A DNA stretch of 64,000 nt from Enterobacter sp. Cy-643 (GTDB lineage: Bacteria; Pseudomonadota; Gammaproteobacteria; Enterobacterales; Enterobacteriaceae), in NCBI RefSeq assembly GCF_011752815.1, contig NZ_VWWV01000002.1:868001-932000 (forward strand). The letters are read 5' to 3'. Below the pieces are notes generated by a model that was not told where the DNA came from, did not search any database, and worked only from the letters and a program-made list of their open reading frames with translations. Below, one piece after another: positions 7,998 through 16,737 of this stretch (its first letter is position 1; the number at the start of each line of letters is the position of its first letter). Position numbers and translations under genes: made by a program.

Positions 7998-9155
7998 TTG
8001 AAAACTCGTCTTCCTCGTCTTCTTTTGCTGGCCGCGGCGCTGCTGCCGGCGCTCAGTTTTGCGCAGCCGTCTCCGGCACCTGAATTTGCCGCTGACGTTG
8101 TCGATCGCTATGCCAACCATATTTATTACGGCAGCGGGGCGACCGGCATGGCTATCGTGGTGATTGACGGTAACCAGCGGGTGTTTCGCAGCTTCGGCGA
8201 TACCCGACCGGGCAATAACGTTCGCCCGCAGCTGGATTCGGTGATCCGCATCGCCTCACTGACGAAGCTGATGACCAGCGAAATGCTGGTAAAAATGCTC
8301 GACCAGGGCAAAGTCCAGCTCAACGATCCGCTCAGCAAATATGCGCCTCCCGGCGCCCGGGTTCCGACCTTTAACGGCCAACCGATTACGCTGATTAACC
8401 TGGCCACTCACACCAGTTCCCTGCCGCGCGAACAGCCCGGCGGCGCAGCACACCGCACGGTGTTCACCTGGCCGACGCGGGATCAGCGCTGGAACTGGCT
8501 CTCGCAGGCCACGCTGAAAGCGGCTCCTGGCACCGTGGCCGCTTATTCAAATCTGGCGTTTGATCTGCTGGCCGATGCCCTGTCCCGCGCAACCGGCAGG
8601 CCGTATGCCGACCTGTTCGATGAACAAATTGCCCGCCCGCTGGGGATGAAAGACACCACCTTTACCCCTTCGCCAGACCAGTGCAAGCGACTGATGATCG
8701 CCGAAAAAGGCGCCAGCCCTTGCGATAATACGCTGGCGGCAGTGGGCAGCGGCGGCGTCTATTCTACGCCCGGCGACATGATGCGCTGGATGCAGCAGTT
8801 CCTCTCTTCCGACTTCCACCATCGCGGCAGCCAGGCAGACAGAATGCAAACGCTGATTTATCAGCGCAGTCAGCTGCACAAAGTGATTGGCATGGACGTG
8901 CCGGGAAAAGCTGACGCGCTGGGCATGGGCTGGGTCTGGATGTCACCGAAAGAGGGCCGCCCGGGCATTATTCAGAAAACCGGCGGCGGCGGCGGCTTCA
9001 TTACCTATATGGCGATGGTGCCGCAGAATAACGTGGGCGTTTTTGTGGTAGTCACACGCTCATCGCTGACGCGCTTCGTCAACATGAGCGACGGCGTGAA
9101 CGATCTGGTGACTGAACTCAGCGGCAATACGGCCGTAGAAACACCAGCATCCTGA
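7998..9155 (+). CDS. ampH: AmpH, periplasmic DD-endopeptidase/carboxypeptidase (class C beta-lactamase fold)
   Basis: The 385-residue protein begins with a signal peptide (cleavage likely after SFA) and contains the serine-protease motifs of this fold: SLTK (Ser87, Lys90), YSN (183-185) and KTG (327-329). The body matches E. coli AmpH closely, including GGVYSTPGDMMRWMQQFLSSDF. AmpH is a low-molecular-mass penicillin-binding protein that cleaves peptidoglycan cross-links and helps recycling. The apparent start is TTG at 7998; it gives a normal signal peptide and no closer ATG exists. It converges on the cyclase gene 16 bp downstream. Confidence 0.93.
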   Translation: MKTRLPRLLLLAAALLPALSFAQPSPAPEFAADVVDRYANHIYYGSGATGMAIVVIDGNQRVFRSFGDTRPGNNVRPQLDSVIRIASLTKLMTSEMLVKMLDQGKVQLNDPLSKYAPPGARVPTFNGQPITLINLATHTSSLPREQPGGAAHRTVFTWPTRDQRWNWLSQATLKAAPGTVAAYSNLAFDLLADALSRATGRPYADLFDEQIARPLGMKDTTFTPSPDQCKRLMIAEKGASPCDNTLAAVGSGGVYSTPGDMMRWMQQFLSSDFHHRGSQADRMQTLIYQRSQLHKVIGMDVPGKADALGMGWVWMSPKEGRPGIIQKTGGGGGFITYMAMVPQNNVGVFVVVTRSSLTRFVNMSDGVNDLVTELSGNTAVETPAS

Positions 9156-9171
9156 GGATTGCGCGCGGCGT

Positions 9172-10194
9172 TTAGCTTACCGCCGCGCCATTTTTACGGC
9201 GCTTTTTATCCACATACATAAGCGTGTCCGCCTCGCGTATCGCATCGTCCGGCGTGATAGTAGCCGGATTAACGGCAATGGCACCGATGCTGGGCCCCGC
9301 ATAATCAATCACGCAGGATTTTAGCTGATACTCGCCGCTCAGCAGCTCTGTCAGTCTGGCACGAAAAGCCCCCGTCGCTCGAAGGGCTTCGCTGTATTCA
9401 CTCGGCCCCGCGCCGGCGACGATAAACTCATCGCCCCCCAGTCGCCCTAAGACTTCATCGCCCCTGACGCCCTCTTTCAGCCGCTTACCTATGGCGCAAA
9501 GGAAGTCGTCCCCGGTTTCATGCCCGTGCAGATCGTTTATCTGTTTAAATCCATCCAGATCGGCAAAGGCTACCAGCACGTAGCGGGCATCATCTTTAGC
9601 GCGCGAGAACAAGCGAGGCAGCTGATCGAAAACCGCGCGGCGGTTAGGCAACCCGGTTAATTCATCAGTGTAGCTGGCGGTCGTCAGCGCGACGTTGGCC
9701 TGCTGAAGCTTTTTCAATAGCTGCTCATTTTGAATCTGCTGTGCAATCAGCTGAGAAAACAGCTGCAAGACCTGTTCGCTATGATCGGTCAGCTCGCGCT
9801 GTTCAGAGCTGGCGGCGCAGAGCGTGCCGTAGAGCGAACCGTCGGCAAGGGTCACGGGCGTGCTGACGTAGGTCACAATCCCCAGCGCCTTTGCCGCTTC
9901 AGAGTCACCCCAAACGCTGGCAACATCGCAGGTATAACGGCGGCCTTCGTCTAACGCGCGTTTACACAGCGTGTCTTCCCAGGGCACGGAAAGCCCTTCG
10001 GGAATATTCATCGCCCTGGTATTGCGGGAGAAAACAATTTGCTGCTGGCTGCCCTCCGCATCAATGCGGGTCAGGTAGGTGGATTCCATGTTAGTCACCA
10101 GCTCCAGCATTTCCAGCAGCTGTCTGACCAAACCTTCCAGGGTGTATTCGGCGTCTAAAGCGGAAGAGATTCGCTCAATCAGATTATCAATCAT
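9172..10194 (-). CDS. dgcP: GAF-GGDEF diguanylate cyclase, DgcP (YeaP)-like
   Basis: The protein has about 340 residues with a GAF domain (about 20-155) and a C-terminal GGDEF domain (about 172-340). The active-site motif is intact (GGDEF near residue 254), so it should make cyclic di-GMP from GTP. The product-inhibition site, normally RxxD before GGDEF, reads RGDE, so feedback inhibition may be altered. Length, order of domains and sequence (MESTYLT, STP, GTLCAASSE, SYTD-LTGLPNRRA) match E. coli DgcP. An ATG at 10194 follows an AAAGG; a GTG immediately upstream is an alternative. The GAF ligand is unknown. Confidence 0.88.
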   Translation of the reverse strand: MIDNLIERISSALDAEYTLEGLVRQLLEMLELVTNMESTYLTRIDAEGSQQQIVFSRNTRAMNIPEGLSVPWEDTLCKRALDEGRRYTCDVASVWGDSEAAKALGIVTYVSTPVTLADGSLYGTLCAASSEQRELTDHSEQVLQLFSQLIAQQIQNEQLLKKLQQANVALTTASYTDELTGLPNRRAVFDQLPRLFSRAKDDARYVLVAFADLDGFKQINDLHGHETGDDFLCAIGKRLKEGVRGDEVLGRLGGDEFIVAGAGPSEYSEALRATGAFRARLTELLSGEYQLKSCVIDYAGPSIGAIAVNPATITPDDAIREADTLMYVDKKRRKNGAAVS

Positions 10195-10327
10195 CACACT
10201 GAAATACCTTTATCGGAGGTGCAGACTTGCGCCGGGAAGCGCACTTTTTACCGTATCACAACGGCAACTTCTACCCCTCAAAATATGATATTTCCGCCGG
10301 TAATTAAACCTTGCAAAATGTAGCGAC

Positions 10328-11230
10328 TTAGTGTGAATGCAGCTTGCCCCGGGAATCCAGAGAGATAAGTACCACCGAAGAGATAATCAGCAGCGACCCC
10401 AGCCAGTCCGGCAGCGTAAAGCTAATGCCCAGCAGCAGCACCGAGAGCAAGGCGCTGCTCAACGGCTCCGCGCAGCTAAGAATGCTGGCCTTTGGCCCAC
10501 CAATCATTTGTGCGCCGGTCAGGTAGAGGCTGAAGGTGATCGCCGTGCCGACTATCACCAGATAGAAGAAGGCCAGCAGCGTGCCGCCGGTCACGGTGAA
10601 ACTGCCGATTTGGCTGGCGTAAAACGGTAGCAGCGCCGCGCCGCCCAGCAGCATACTCCAGCCCACCACGGGTAAGGTACCGTAGCGCGCAATCAGCTTC
10701 GAGGGCCAGGTCGTGTAGAACGCTGCGGCAAACGCGGAAGCAATCCCCCAGAACAATGCGCTGCCGGAAATGGTAATCGACGCCGGGTTACCGTGGGTCA
10801 CCAGCACAAACGTCCCGATGAGCGAAGTCCCAATCGCGGCATAAACCAGTTTGCCGGAACGCTTTTTCCGCACAAAGGCGAACCAGGCCACGATAATGGT
10901 CGGCGAAAGGAATTGCAGCACGGTTGCTGTCGCGGCGTTGGACTGTTCGATGGTCAGCAGGAACGTCAGCTGCACCGTCAACGCGCCGCAGAGGGTAAAA
11001 ATCAGCAGGGAAATCAGGTCGTCACGCTGTTTAAACACGGCGAAGATTTTGTCCCCGTGCATAAACGACAGCATCAGCAGAATCAGGCCGGAGAACAGCA
11101 GCCGTAGCATGGTCAGCGACGCCGAGGAAATATGGCTTTGCTCCATGATGTACTGCGCACAAACCCCGGAGCTTCCCCACAGCACCGCCGCGAACAACAC
11201 ATACAGCATCCCTTTCCGACTAACGCTCAT
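10328..11230 (-). CDS. yicL: YicL-like EamA/DMT-family inner-membrane transporter
   Basis: The 300-residue protein has ten predicted membrane helices in two EamA repeats. It matches E. coli YicL closely ([68 protein letters not shown]). YicL is an uncharacterised member of the drug/metabolite transporter superfamily, so the substrate is unknown. It appears to be a single-gene unit with a 12-bp stem hairpin upstream of it. Confidence 0.88.
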   Translation of the reverse strand: MSVSRKGMLYVLFAAVLWGSSGVCAQYIMEQSHISSASLTMLRLLFSGLILLMLSFMHGDKIFAVFKQRDDLISLLIFTLCGALTVQLTFLLTIEQSNAATATVLQFLSPTIIVAWFAFVRKKRSGKLVYAAIGTSLIGTFVLVTHGNPASITISGSALFWGIASAFAAAFYTTWPSKLIARYGTLPVVGWSMLLGGAALLPFYASQIGSFTVTGGTLLAFFYLVIVGTAITFSLYLTGAQMIGGPKASILSCAEPLSSALLSVLLLGISFTLPDWLGSLLIISSVVLISLDSRGKLHSH

Positions 11231-11296
11231 TCCCCTGCCCTTTTAACACCCGTTTCTTTAGGGCAGCATGATAGCGTAAATCAGGGAGGATTAGTT

Positions 11297-11325
11297 GCCA
11301 GACGTTGCTATCGGCAACGTCTGGC
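11297..11325. repeat. Perfect 12-bp inverted repeat upstream of the yicL-like gene
   Basis: GCCAGACGTTGC (11297-11308) and GCAACGTCTGGC (11314-11325) form a stem with a 5-nt loop in the 111-bp gap between the small membrane-anchored gene and the yicL-like gene. It has no T tract. It may act as a terminator for the upstream gene pair or as an operator. Confidence 0.55.
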
Positions 11326-11341
11326 ACAGCATAATCAGCGG

Positions 11342-11767
11342 CTATCGTAGATTATAAATGACACTTACCTGAATGAAATTTTTTTTCTCGTGGTGTGCAA
11401 CCGTAATCGTCTCCTCAGGATCGCTTCCTTTCCAGCACGTTCCATCGATAAAACAATCATCCTGTTTTGTATATCCTTTTCCCTCCAGATAAAGATCAAC
11501 TTTGCTGGAGTCAGCAATATCATAAAAGCTGACTACATGGATAAATGCGGCAGGCCCGGTAATATTCACATAATTAAAGTCGTAGCGGGGTGAAATACGC
11601 GGCATTTCTCGCAGAATATCGGGGGTATAAAATTTATATTCCCGCTTGTCCTGTTCGGTGTAATGGGCGCTACCCTCAAAGCTCATCTCTATATAGGGCC
11701 AGGACCAGACCAGCCCGGCGGTAATCACCACAGCGACCGCGATAAGCACTTTTAAAGCGTTACGCAT
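11342..11767 (-). CDS. Small membrane-anchored or secreted protein; possible immunity partner
   Basis: The protein has 141 residues, with an N-terminal hydrophobic segment (residues about 4-22) and a soluble remainder containing one cysteine pair (DDCFIDGTCW). The hydrophobic segment suggests a periplasmic location. Its ATG at 11767 lies inside the stop region of the upstream gene (overlap ATGCGTAA), so the two are translationally coupled; GGGAGG lies upstream. I recall similar small proteins beside type VI secretion genes in enterobacteria, where such proteins are taken to protect against a toxin. That memory is not proof, and no VgrG or other T6SS gene is in this window. Confidence 0.6.
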   Translation of the reverse strand: MRNALKVLIAVAVVITAGLVWSWPYIEMSFEGSAHYTEQDKREYKFYTPDILREMPRISPRYDFNYVNITGPAAFIHVVSFYDIADSSKVDLYLEGKGYTKQDDCFIDGTCWKGSDPEETITVAHHEKKNFIQVSVIYNLR

Positions 11768-12464
11768 AAGGCAACGTCCCTCCCTTGGCTTTATCGATAT
11801 ATGAGCCATCGGCGCTGGCAATCCTGACAATGCCTGAGCGGAAATCGCTCCACGGCCTGACGGTTTGCATAAAATTTGGCAAGTTGCCTTTATAGGGCCT
11901 GCCGTTGGGGAAGATATCGGGGTCGGGAAACAGCAGCGGCCGGAATGACTCGTTTTTCCAGCTGCCTATTTTGCCGTAATGATCCCAGCGTTTAAGCGCC
12001 TTTTCTCGGCTGACTACACCTAACATAGCAAAAGGTTTTGGGATAGAAACAACCCGATAGAACCCCAGCAAATTTGACACCAGATCCTCGCCGCTGAATC
12101 CACTGTCCGTCACCAGGCTAACGGGGAATGACGCCTGCAGCCCTTCGAACTTACGCGTCAACGACATCATCATTGCCAGTGCAATACTTCTGCGCTCAAG
12201 CAGGGTACGGCCACGTTTAATCCGCCATTTAATAAACTTGCCCATCTTTATGTTACTTACCTGTTCAGACATAGACTGTGAGTAGCTCACATCGTAATAT
12301 TCTTTCCCCTGCCTTTCCCCCGAGTCAATATCCCGCAACAAATTTCGTATATCGGTCCCCTGCGCATGGCCTAAATCGATCCACCCCAGGACTTCGGTAT
12401 AAATCAGTCCATAGGTAGCTATATGTGCTGAATCACTGCCCTTTATATCGCTCCGCTTGCTCAT
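11760..12464 (-). CDS. Uncharacterised soluble protein, possible effector of the overlapping pair
   Basis: The protein has 234 residues and no signal peptide or clear membrane segment. Conspicuous stretches are GLIYTEVLGWIDLGHAQG near the N-terminus, MGKFIKWRIKRGRTLLERRSIALAMMM in the middle and DSGFSGEDLVSNLLGFYRV. The GHAQG and Ser/Asp-rich parts could hold catalytic residues, but I cannot assign an enzyme. The ATG at 12464 has AAGGAGTG 7 nt upstream and is preferred over an ATG seven codons earlier. I recall relatives near enterobacterial T6SS loci. The tight overlap with a small exported-looking protein fits an effector/immunity arrangement, which is inference. Confidence 0.6.
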   Translation of the reverse strand: MSKRSDIKGSDSAHIATYGLIYTEVLGWIDLGHAQGTDIRNLLRDIDSGERQGKEYYDVSYSQSMSEQVSNIKMGKFIKWRIKRGRTLLERRSIALAMMMSLTRKFEGLQASFPVSLVTDSGFSGEDLVSNLLGFYRVVSIPKPFAMLGVVSREKALKRWDHYGKIGSWKNESFRPLLFPDPDIFPNGRPYKGNLPNFMQTVRPWSDFRSGIVRIASADGSYIDKAKGGTLPYA

Positions 12465-12716
12465 CGCTTCACACTCCTTGTTCAATGGATGAGATTTAAT
12501 CTATGCAGTCACCTATTTTATTCATCAGGATTATATTACCCAGACATCACATCATTAAATATGATAACTCATAAAACAAATCCCTCTCGATTATATATAA
12601 TCTCTCAAACCAGGAGGTAAATTGCCATTGGCGAATATAAAATAAGAACTTAATTAATTTTTAATTATAAATAACGCCAACCCGATTAAAAGCAGCTGGC
12701 GTTATTTGGGGGGACT
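12465..12716. promoter_or_regulatory. A+T-rich gap with a hairpin terminator of pheP
   Basis: This 252-bp gap is A+T-rich and should contain the promoter of the gene pair. Near its pheP end, AAATAACGCCA (12669-12679) and TGGCGTTATTT (12697-12707) form an 11-bp stem with a 17-nt loop. It lies just past the pheP stop on the minus strand, with an A+T-rich but not T-only tail. I see no gene here. Confidence 0.5.
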
Positions 12717-14111
12717 TTAGTGGGTTTTACGGCGCAGCAGCTTAAAGGCAATAAACAGGCAGACGATCCAGGCCGGCAGCAGCATGGCAGACAGGCGCAT
12801 CCCGTCGATGGTACACATCAGCCCCAGCACCATCATCATAAAGGCGATGCACAGGTAGTTACCGAACGGATAGAGCAGCGCCTTGAAGCGGGTTTCATGC
12901 CCCTGGCTGCGCATCGCGCGGCGGAACTTGATATGCGCCAGCGAAATCATAATCCAGTTCAGCAGCAGCGTCGCCACCACCAGCGCCATCAGCAGGCCAA
13001 AGGCGTCATGCGGCAGCACATAGTTGAGGACAACAACCAGCGAAGTGATCGCGCCAGACAGCAGCAGTGAATTCACCGGCACGCCACCGCGGCTGACTTT
13101 CGCGAGGAATTTTGGCGCATTGCGCTGCACGGAGAGGCCGAACAGCATGCGGCTGTTGGAATACACGCCGCTGTTATAAACCGACAGCGAAGCGACCAGA
13201 ATCACGAAGTTGAGCGCCGAGGCAACCACATTGCTGTTCAGCTCGTGGAAAATCATCACAAACGGACTGCTGTTGGACTTGATCTCCAGCCACGGGTAGA
13301 GCGAAAGCAGCACCACCAGCGAGCCGATATAAAACAGCAGAATGCGATACACCACCTGGTTTACCGCCTTCGGAATGGTAGTTTGTGGCGAACGCGCCTC
13401 GGCCGCCGTAATGCCGATAAGCTCCAGCCCGCCGAACGAGAACATGATCACCGCGAGGGACAAAATCAGCCCGTGCCAGCCCGTAGCGAGGAAGCCGCCG
13501 TGCTGCCAGAGGTTGCTGACGCCCGCGCGCTCGCCGCCGTGCCCGGAAGCCAGCAGCCAGATGCCGAAGCCAATCATGCCGACAATCGCCAGCACCTTAA
13601 TCAACGCAAACCAGAACTCCATTTCGCCGTAGAGGCGCACATTCACCAGGTTCGCGGCATTAATCACCACGAAGAACAGCGCCACCCAGGTCCAGGTCGG
13701 CACGTCCGGGAACCAGTACTGCATGTAAATGCCACCGGCGGTCAGCTCTGCCATGCCGACCAGCACGAACATCACCCAGTAGTTCCAGCCGGACAGGAAG
13801 CCGGCAAACGGCCCCCAGTATTTATAGGCAAAATGCGAAAACGAGCCGGAAACCGGCTCTTCAACCACCATTTCACCGAGCTGGCGCATGATCAGAAACG
13901 CGATGATCCCCGCCACGCCGTAGCCCAGCAGGACGGCGGGACCCGCCATTTGTATCGCCGGGCCAATGCCGAGAAAGAGTCCGGTGCCTATCGCACCGCC
14001 CAGCGCAATCAGCTGAATGTGGCGATTCTGCAAGCCGCGCTGTAATTGATGGCCATCCTCCGGCCCCGCACCCTGGCCCTGTGGCTCAGAGGCGACTGAC
14101 GTGTTTTTCAC
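12717..14111 (-). CDS. pheP: PheP, phenylalanine-specific permease
   Basis: The 464-residue protein is an APC-superfamily amino acid permease with about twelve membrane helices. Near-identity to E. coli PheP is visible from LQNRHIQLIALGGAIGTGLFLGIGPAIQMAGPAVLLGYG onward, including WNYWVMFVLVGMAELTA and the SNSSPFVMIFH loop, which separates it from the paralogue AroP. It imports phenylalanine with protons across the inner membrane. It appears monocistronic. Confidence 0.93.
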   Translation of the reverse strand: MKNTSVASEPQGQGAGPEDGHQLQRGLQNRHIQLIALGGAIGTGLFLGIGPAIQMAGPAVLLGYGVAGIIAFLIMRQLGEMVVEEPVSGSFSHFAYKYWGPFAGFLSGWNYWVMFVLVGMAELTAGGIYMQYWFPDVPTWTWVALFFVVINAANLVNVRLYGEMEFWFALIKVLAIVGMIGFGIWLLASGHGGERAGVSNLWQHGGFLATGWHGLILSLAVIMFSFGGLELIGITAAEARSPQTTIPKAVNQVVYRILLFYIGSLVVLLSLYPWLEIKSNSSPFVMIFHELNSNVVASALNFVILVASLSVYNSGVYSNSRMLFGLSVQRNAPKFLAKVSRGGVPVNSLLLSGAITSLVVVLNYVLPHDAFGLLMALVVATLLLNWIMISLAHIKFRRAMRSQGHETRFKALLYPFGNYLCIAFMMMVLGLMCTIDGMRLSAMLLPAWIVCLFIAFKLLRRKTH

Positions 14112-14252
14112 GCCCTGCTCCTTTGTGATTTGTCAAAGGGGCACCTTTTAACACCTGAAGCTAAGAGTGGCAAGGAATGGTTACACTTCGGAAATAATCC
14201 CCGGTGAATGTTATGCTCGCCCCCGTTTATCACCGGAGGAAAGGAGCAGGTA

Positions 14253-14648
14253 TTGAAAACGCAAAAACGGGCGCTGGGCTGCGTGGCTATCGTCGTGGAT
14301 GATTACGACAAGGCGATTGAATACTACACCCAAAAACTGGGCTTCACGCTCGTGGAGGACACGCCTCAAGAGGGGAAACGCTGGGTTGTGGTCACGCCAA
14401 ACCCGGAAAGTGATTGTCACCTGCTGCTGGCCAAAGCGACCAACGAGCGCCAGCAGGCCTCTATTGGCGATCAGTGCGGCGGCAGGGTTTTCCTTTTCCT
14501 TCATACCGATGATTTTTGGCGCGATCACGCCATGATGACGGCCAACGGCGTGCATTTCTGCGAAGTTCCACGAGAAGAAGAATACGGCACGGTTGCGGTC
14601 TTTGAGGATCTCTACGGCAACCGCTGGGACTTGCTCCAGCACAACTAA
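14253..14648 (+). CDS. VOC-superfamily (glyoxalase/bleomycin-resistance fold) protein
   Basis: The protein has 131 residues and one vicinal-oxygen-chelate domain, starting VAIVVDDYDKAIEYYTQKLGF and ending with EDLYGNRWDLLQHN, both typical of the fold. Possible metal or substrate residues are a histidine in the middle (FLHTDDFW) and the C-terminal glutamate. The start is taken as TTG at 14253 because AAGGAG lies 6 nt before it, while the upstream in-frame ATG has no such site. The reaction is unknown; members include glyoxalases, dioxygenases and drug-binding proteins. Confidence 0.75.
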   Translation: MKTQKRALGCVAIVVDDYDKAIEYYTQKLGFTLVEDTPQEGKRWVVVTPNPESDCHLLLAKATNERQQASIGDQCGGRVFLFLHTDDFWRDHAMMTANGVHFCEVPREEEYGTVAVFEDLYGNRWDLLQHN

Positions 14649-14683
14649 TACGCTTTGTGGGGGCTACGGAAGTAAAAAGTTAA

Positions 14684-14883
14684 ATACTCTAAATAATTCA
14701 AGCTACAACAAGGCGGCAAGGCCAGTCATCCCCAGGAGCATAGCTAAACTATGTGACTGGGGTGACAAATCCGTCGGGAACGGATTTGAACGCTGCTCGC
14801 AGCGGCCCTTTACGGTGAGGCTCATGGATAAGCCGAATAACAGGTACAGCCAACGCAGGTGTAGCTTGAAGAGTGACGAGTAT
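14684..14883. repeat. ERIC element with an internal insertion
   Basis: The core GTCATCCCCAGGAGCATAGC... and ...GTGACTGGGGTGA matches the conserved ERIC sequence used for ERIC-PCR typing. The ends form an inverted repeat (ATACTC near 14684 with TTCAAGCTAC at 14697-14706, and GTAGCTTGAA at 14861-14870 with GAGTAT at 14878-14883). The element is about 200 bp against the usual 127 bp. The extra bases lie between the GTGACTGGGGTGA block (ending about 14765) and CAGCCAACGCA (about 14847). They contain two small hairpins, AAATCCGT/ACGGATTT (14767-14787) and CGCTGC/GCAGCG (14791-14804). Confidence 0.85.
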
Positions 14884-14974
14884 AAGGCATAGCGTTTCGT
14901 TATTAGACAGGCAAGATCCGGGCTTTTATCTTTCGTCATGATTTGTAAATTTTACAGCAAAAAATCTTGAGGGA

Positions 14975-16684
14975 ATGCTATTGGCCAGGTTACTTGACGC
15001 ATTACAAACAAAACCCACGCGCTTTCGCCTGGCCTTACAGGCAGCCCTGATTAGCAGCGTGGTGGTTTTCTCCGGCGCGGCGGCGGCCGATGACCTCTTA
15101 AAAGAGGGCATCACGCCCGCCACCGACGCCAGCCAAATCCCGGCCACGGCCAAGCTGCGCAAAGACACCGTGGTCGCCGGGATTTCCGAACCTCAGGGCA
15201 TCTTCAACCCTTACTTCTTCGTTAACGGCTGGGATGAAAACGTCACCAACGTCATTTTCTCGCGCCTGATCGACTGGGACAGCCACGGTAATCTGGTCCC
15301 TGGCCTCGCCGAAAGCTGGACGGTCAGCCCGGATGGCAAAGTCTATACCATCAAACTGCGCCCTGGCCTGACCTTTAGCGACGGTTCCCCGCTGACCGCC
15401 GAAGACGTCGCGTTCACGCTCACCGTGCTGTATGACCCGAAATATGACGGCGATACCGACATTACGCTGGCCAACATCGCGGGTGGGGCCGAATACAAAG
15501 CCGGGAAAGCCGACAGCGTCAGCGGCCTGAAGGTGATTGACCCGCTCACGCTGCAGGTCACCACCACCCAGCCGGGTGCGACCACGCTGGGCAAAATCGG
15601 CGGCCCGGTGCTGTCGAAGGCCTACTACGGCAAAGGCTACCAGCGCGGCAATCTGGATTACCTGCGTACCCTGCACGGCAAACCGCTGGGCAACGGCCCG
15701 TATGTGTATGAAAAATACATTCCCGGGCAGGAAATTCGCTTCCATGCCAACACCCATTTCTATCGCGGTACGCCGCCAACGCCGCGCTTTATCTATCGCG
15801 TCACTAACCCATCTACCAACTTCCAGCTGTTCCAGACCGGCGAGACGGATTACGACGCCTTTACTTCCCGCCCGGACGATGTTGAGCAGCTAAAACTACT
15901 GGGCTTCGCCAATATCAACCTGTACGGCTCCAGCGACTACAGCAAGGTTGAGTTCAACGTTCGCCGCCCGGCGCTGCAGGACGTAAAAGTTCGCCAGGCG
16001 CTGATCTACGGTCTGGATCGCCAGAAACTGATCGACGTGGTCTACCAGGGCTACGGCACGGTCGCCAACGAGCCGATCTCGCCGATCTCCTGGGCTTATA
16101 ACCCGGAGGGCGTGAACCCGTATAAATTCGATCAGGCGCAGGCGAAAAAACTGCTGGATGAAGCAGGCTGGAAGCCTGGCCCGGACGGCATCCGCGTGAA
16201 GGACGGCAAGCGCCTGGAGCTGACGCTGCTGGTCAGCAAAAAAGTGTTGAACGATGCGCTAATCCCTATCGCCAAAGAGAACTGGCAGCAGATCGGCGTG
16301 CTGCTGAAGCCGCAGGTTGTCGACTTCAATGCTCTGATGGCGCAGCGTAAAGCGGGCAACTACGACCTGGCCTCCTTTAGCACCAGCACGCTGAACGATC
16401 CGCACGACGGCGTGTGGGATTACTACAGCACCGAAGCCAAAGAGTCCGGCTATAACAATCCGCAGGTGGACAAGCTGATTAACGAAGGCAACGCCACGCT
16501 CGACGAAGAGAAGCGTAAAGCTATCTACCACGAGCTGTACAAAGTATTGGCGGCAGATCCCCCGGTGATTCTGCTCGGCAACCGCAAAATCCTGTCCGCC
16601 AGCAGCGCCCGCGTCACCGGCTTTAAGCCAGACATCTACAACGGCCTGACCGGCAGCCTGCCGGATGTGAAAATCGTTAAGTAA
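14975..16684 (+). CDS. Periplasmic solute-binding protein of a Dpp/Opp-type ABC importer
   Basis: The 569-residue protein carries an N-terminal signal peptide (cleavage likely after GAAAA near residue 38) and a family 5 extracellular solute-binding domain (SBP_bac_5). Visible family marks are LVPGLAESWTVSPDGKVYTIKLRPGLTFSDGSPLTAEDV and the C-terminal DPPVILLGNR. It should capture a peptide or other small solute and deliver it to the permease pair encoded next. A GAGGGA abuts the ATG at 14975, so a TTG at 14981 with better spacing may be the true start. The ligand cannot be read from sequence. Confidence 0.87.
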   Translation: MLLARLLDALQTKPTRFRLALQAALISSVVVFSGAAAADDLLKEGITPATDASQIPATAKLRKDTVVAGISEPQGIFNPYFFVNGWDENVTNVIFSRLIDWDSHGNLVPGLAESWTVSPDGKVYTIKLRPGLTFSDGSPLTAEDVAFTLTVLYDPKYDGDTDITLANIAGGAEYKAGKADSVSGLKVIDPLTLQVTTTQPGATTLGKIGGPVLSKAYYGKGYQRGNLDYLRTLHGKPLGNGPYVYEKYIPGQEIRFHANTHFYRGTPPTPRFIYRVTNPSTNFQLFQTGETDYDAFTSRPDDVEQLKLLGFANINLYGSSDYSKVEFNVRRPALQDVKVRQALIYGLDRQKLIDVVYQGYGTVANEPISPISWAYNPEGVNPYKFDQAQAKKLLDEAGWKPGPDGIRVKDGKRLELTLLVSKKVLNDALIPIAKENWQQIGVLLKPQVVDFNALMAQRKAGNYDLASFSTSTLNDPHDGVWDYYSTEAKESGYNNPQVDKLINEGNATLDEEKRKAIYHELYKVLAADPPVILLGNRKILSASSARVTGFKPDIYNGLTGSLPDVKIVK

Positions 16685-16737
16685 CGCAGTCACCCTTGCC
16701 GTCGCCCTTTCACCGGGGCGGCGGCAGTGAGAACGTA

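Noticed and set aside
13245-14045. Plus-strand frame of 266 codons opposite pheP
   Set aside because: The Gln/His/Arg-rich product is the usual reverse reading of a membrane-protein gene.
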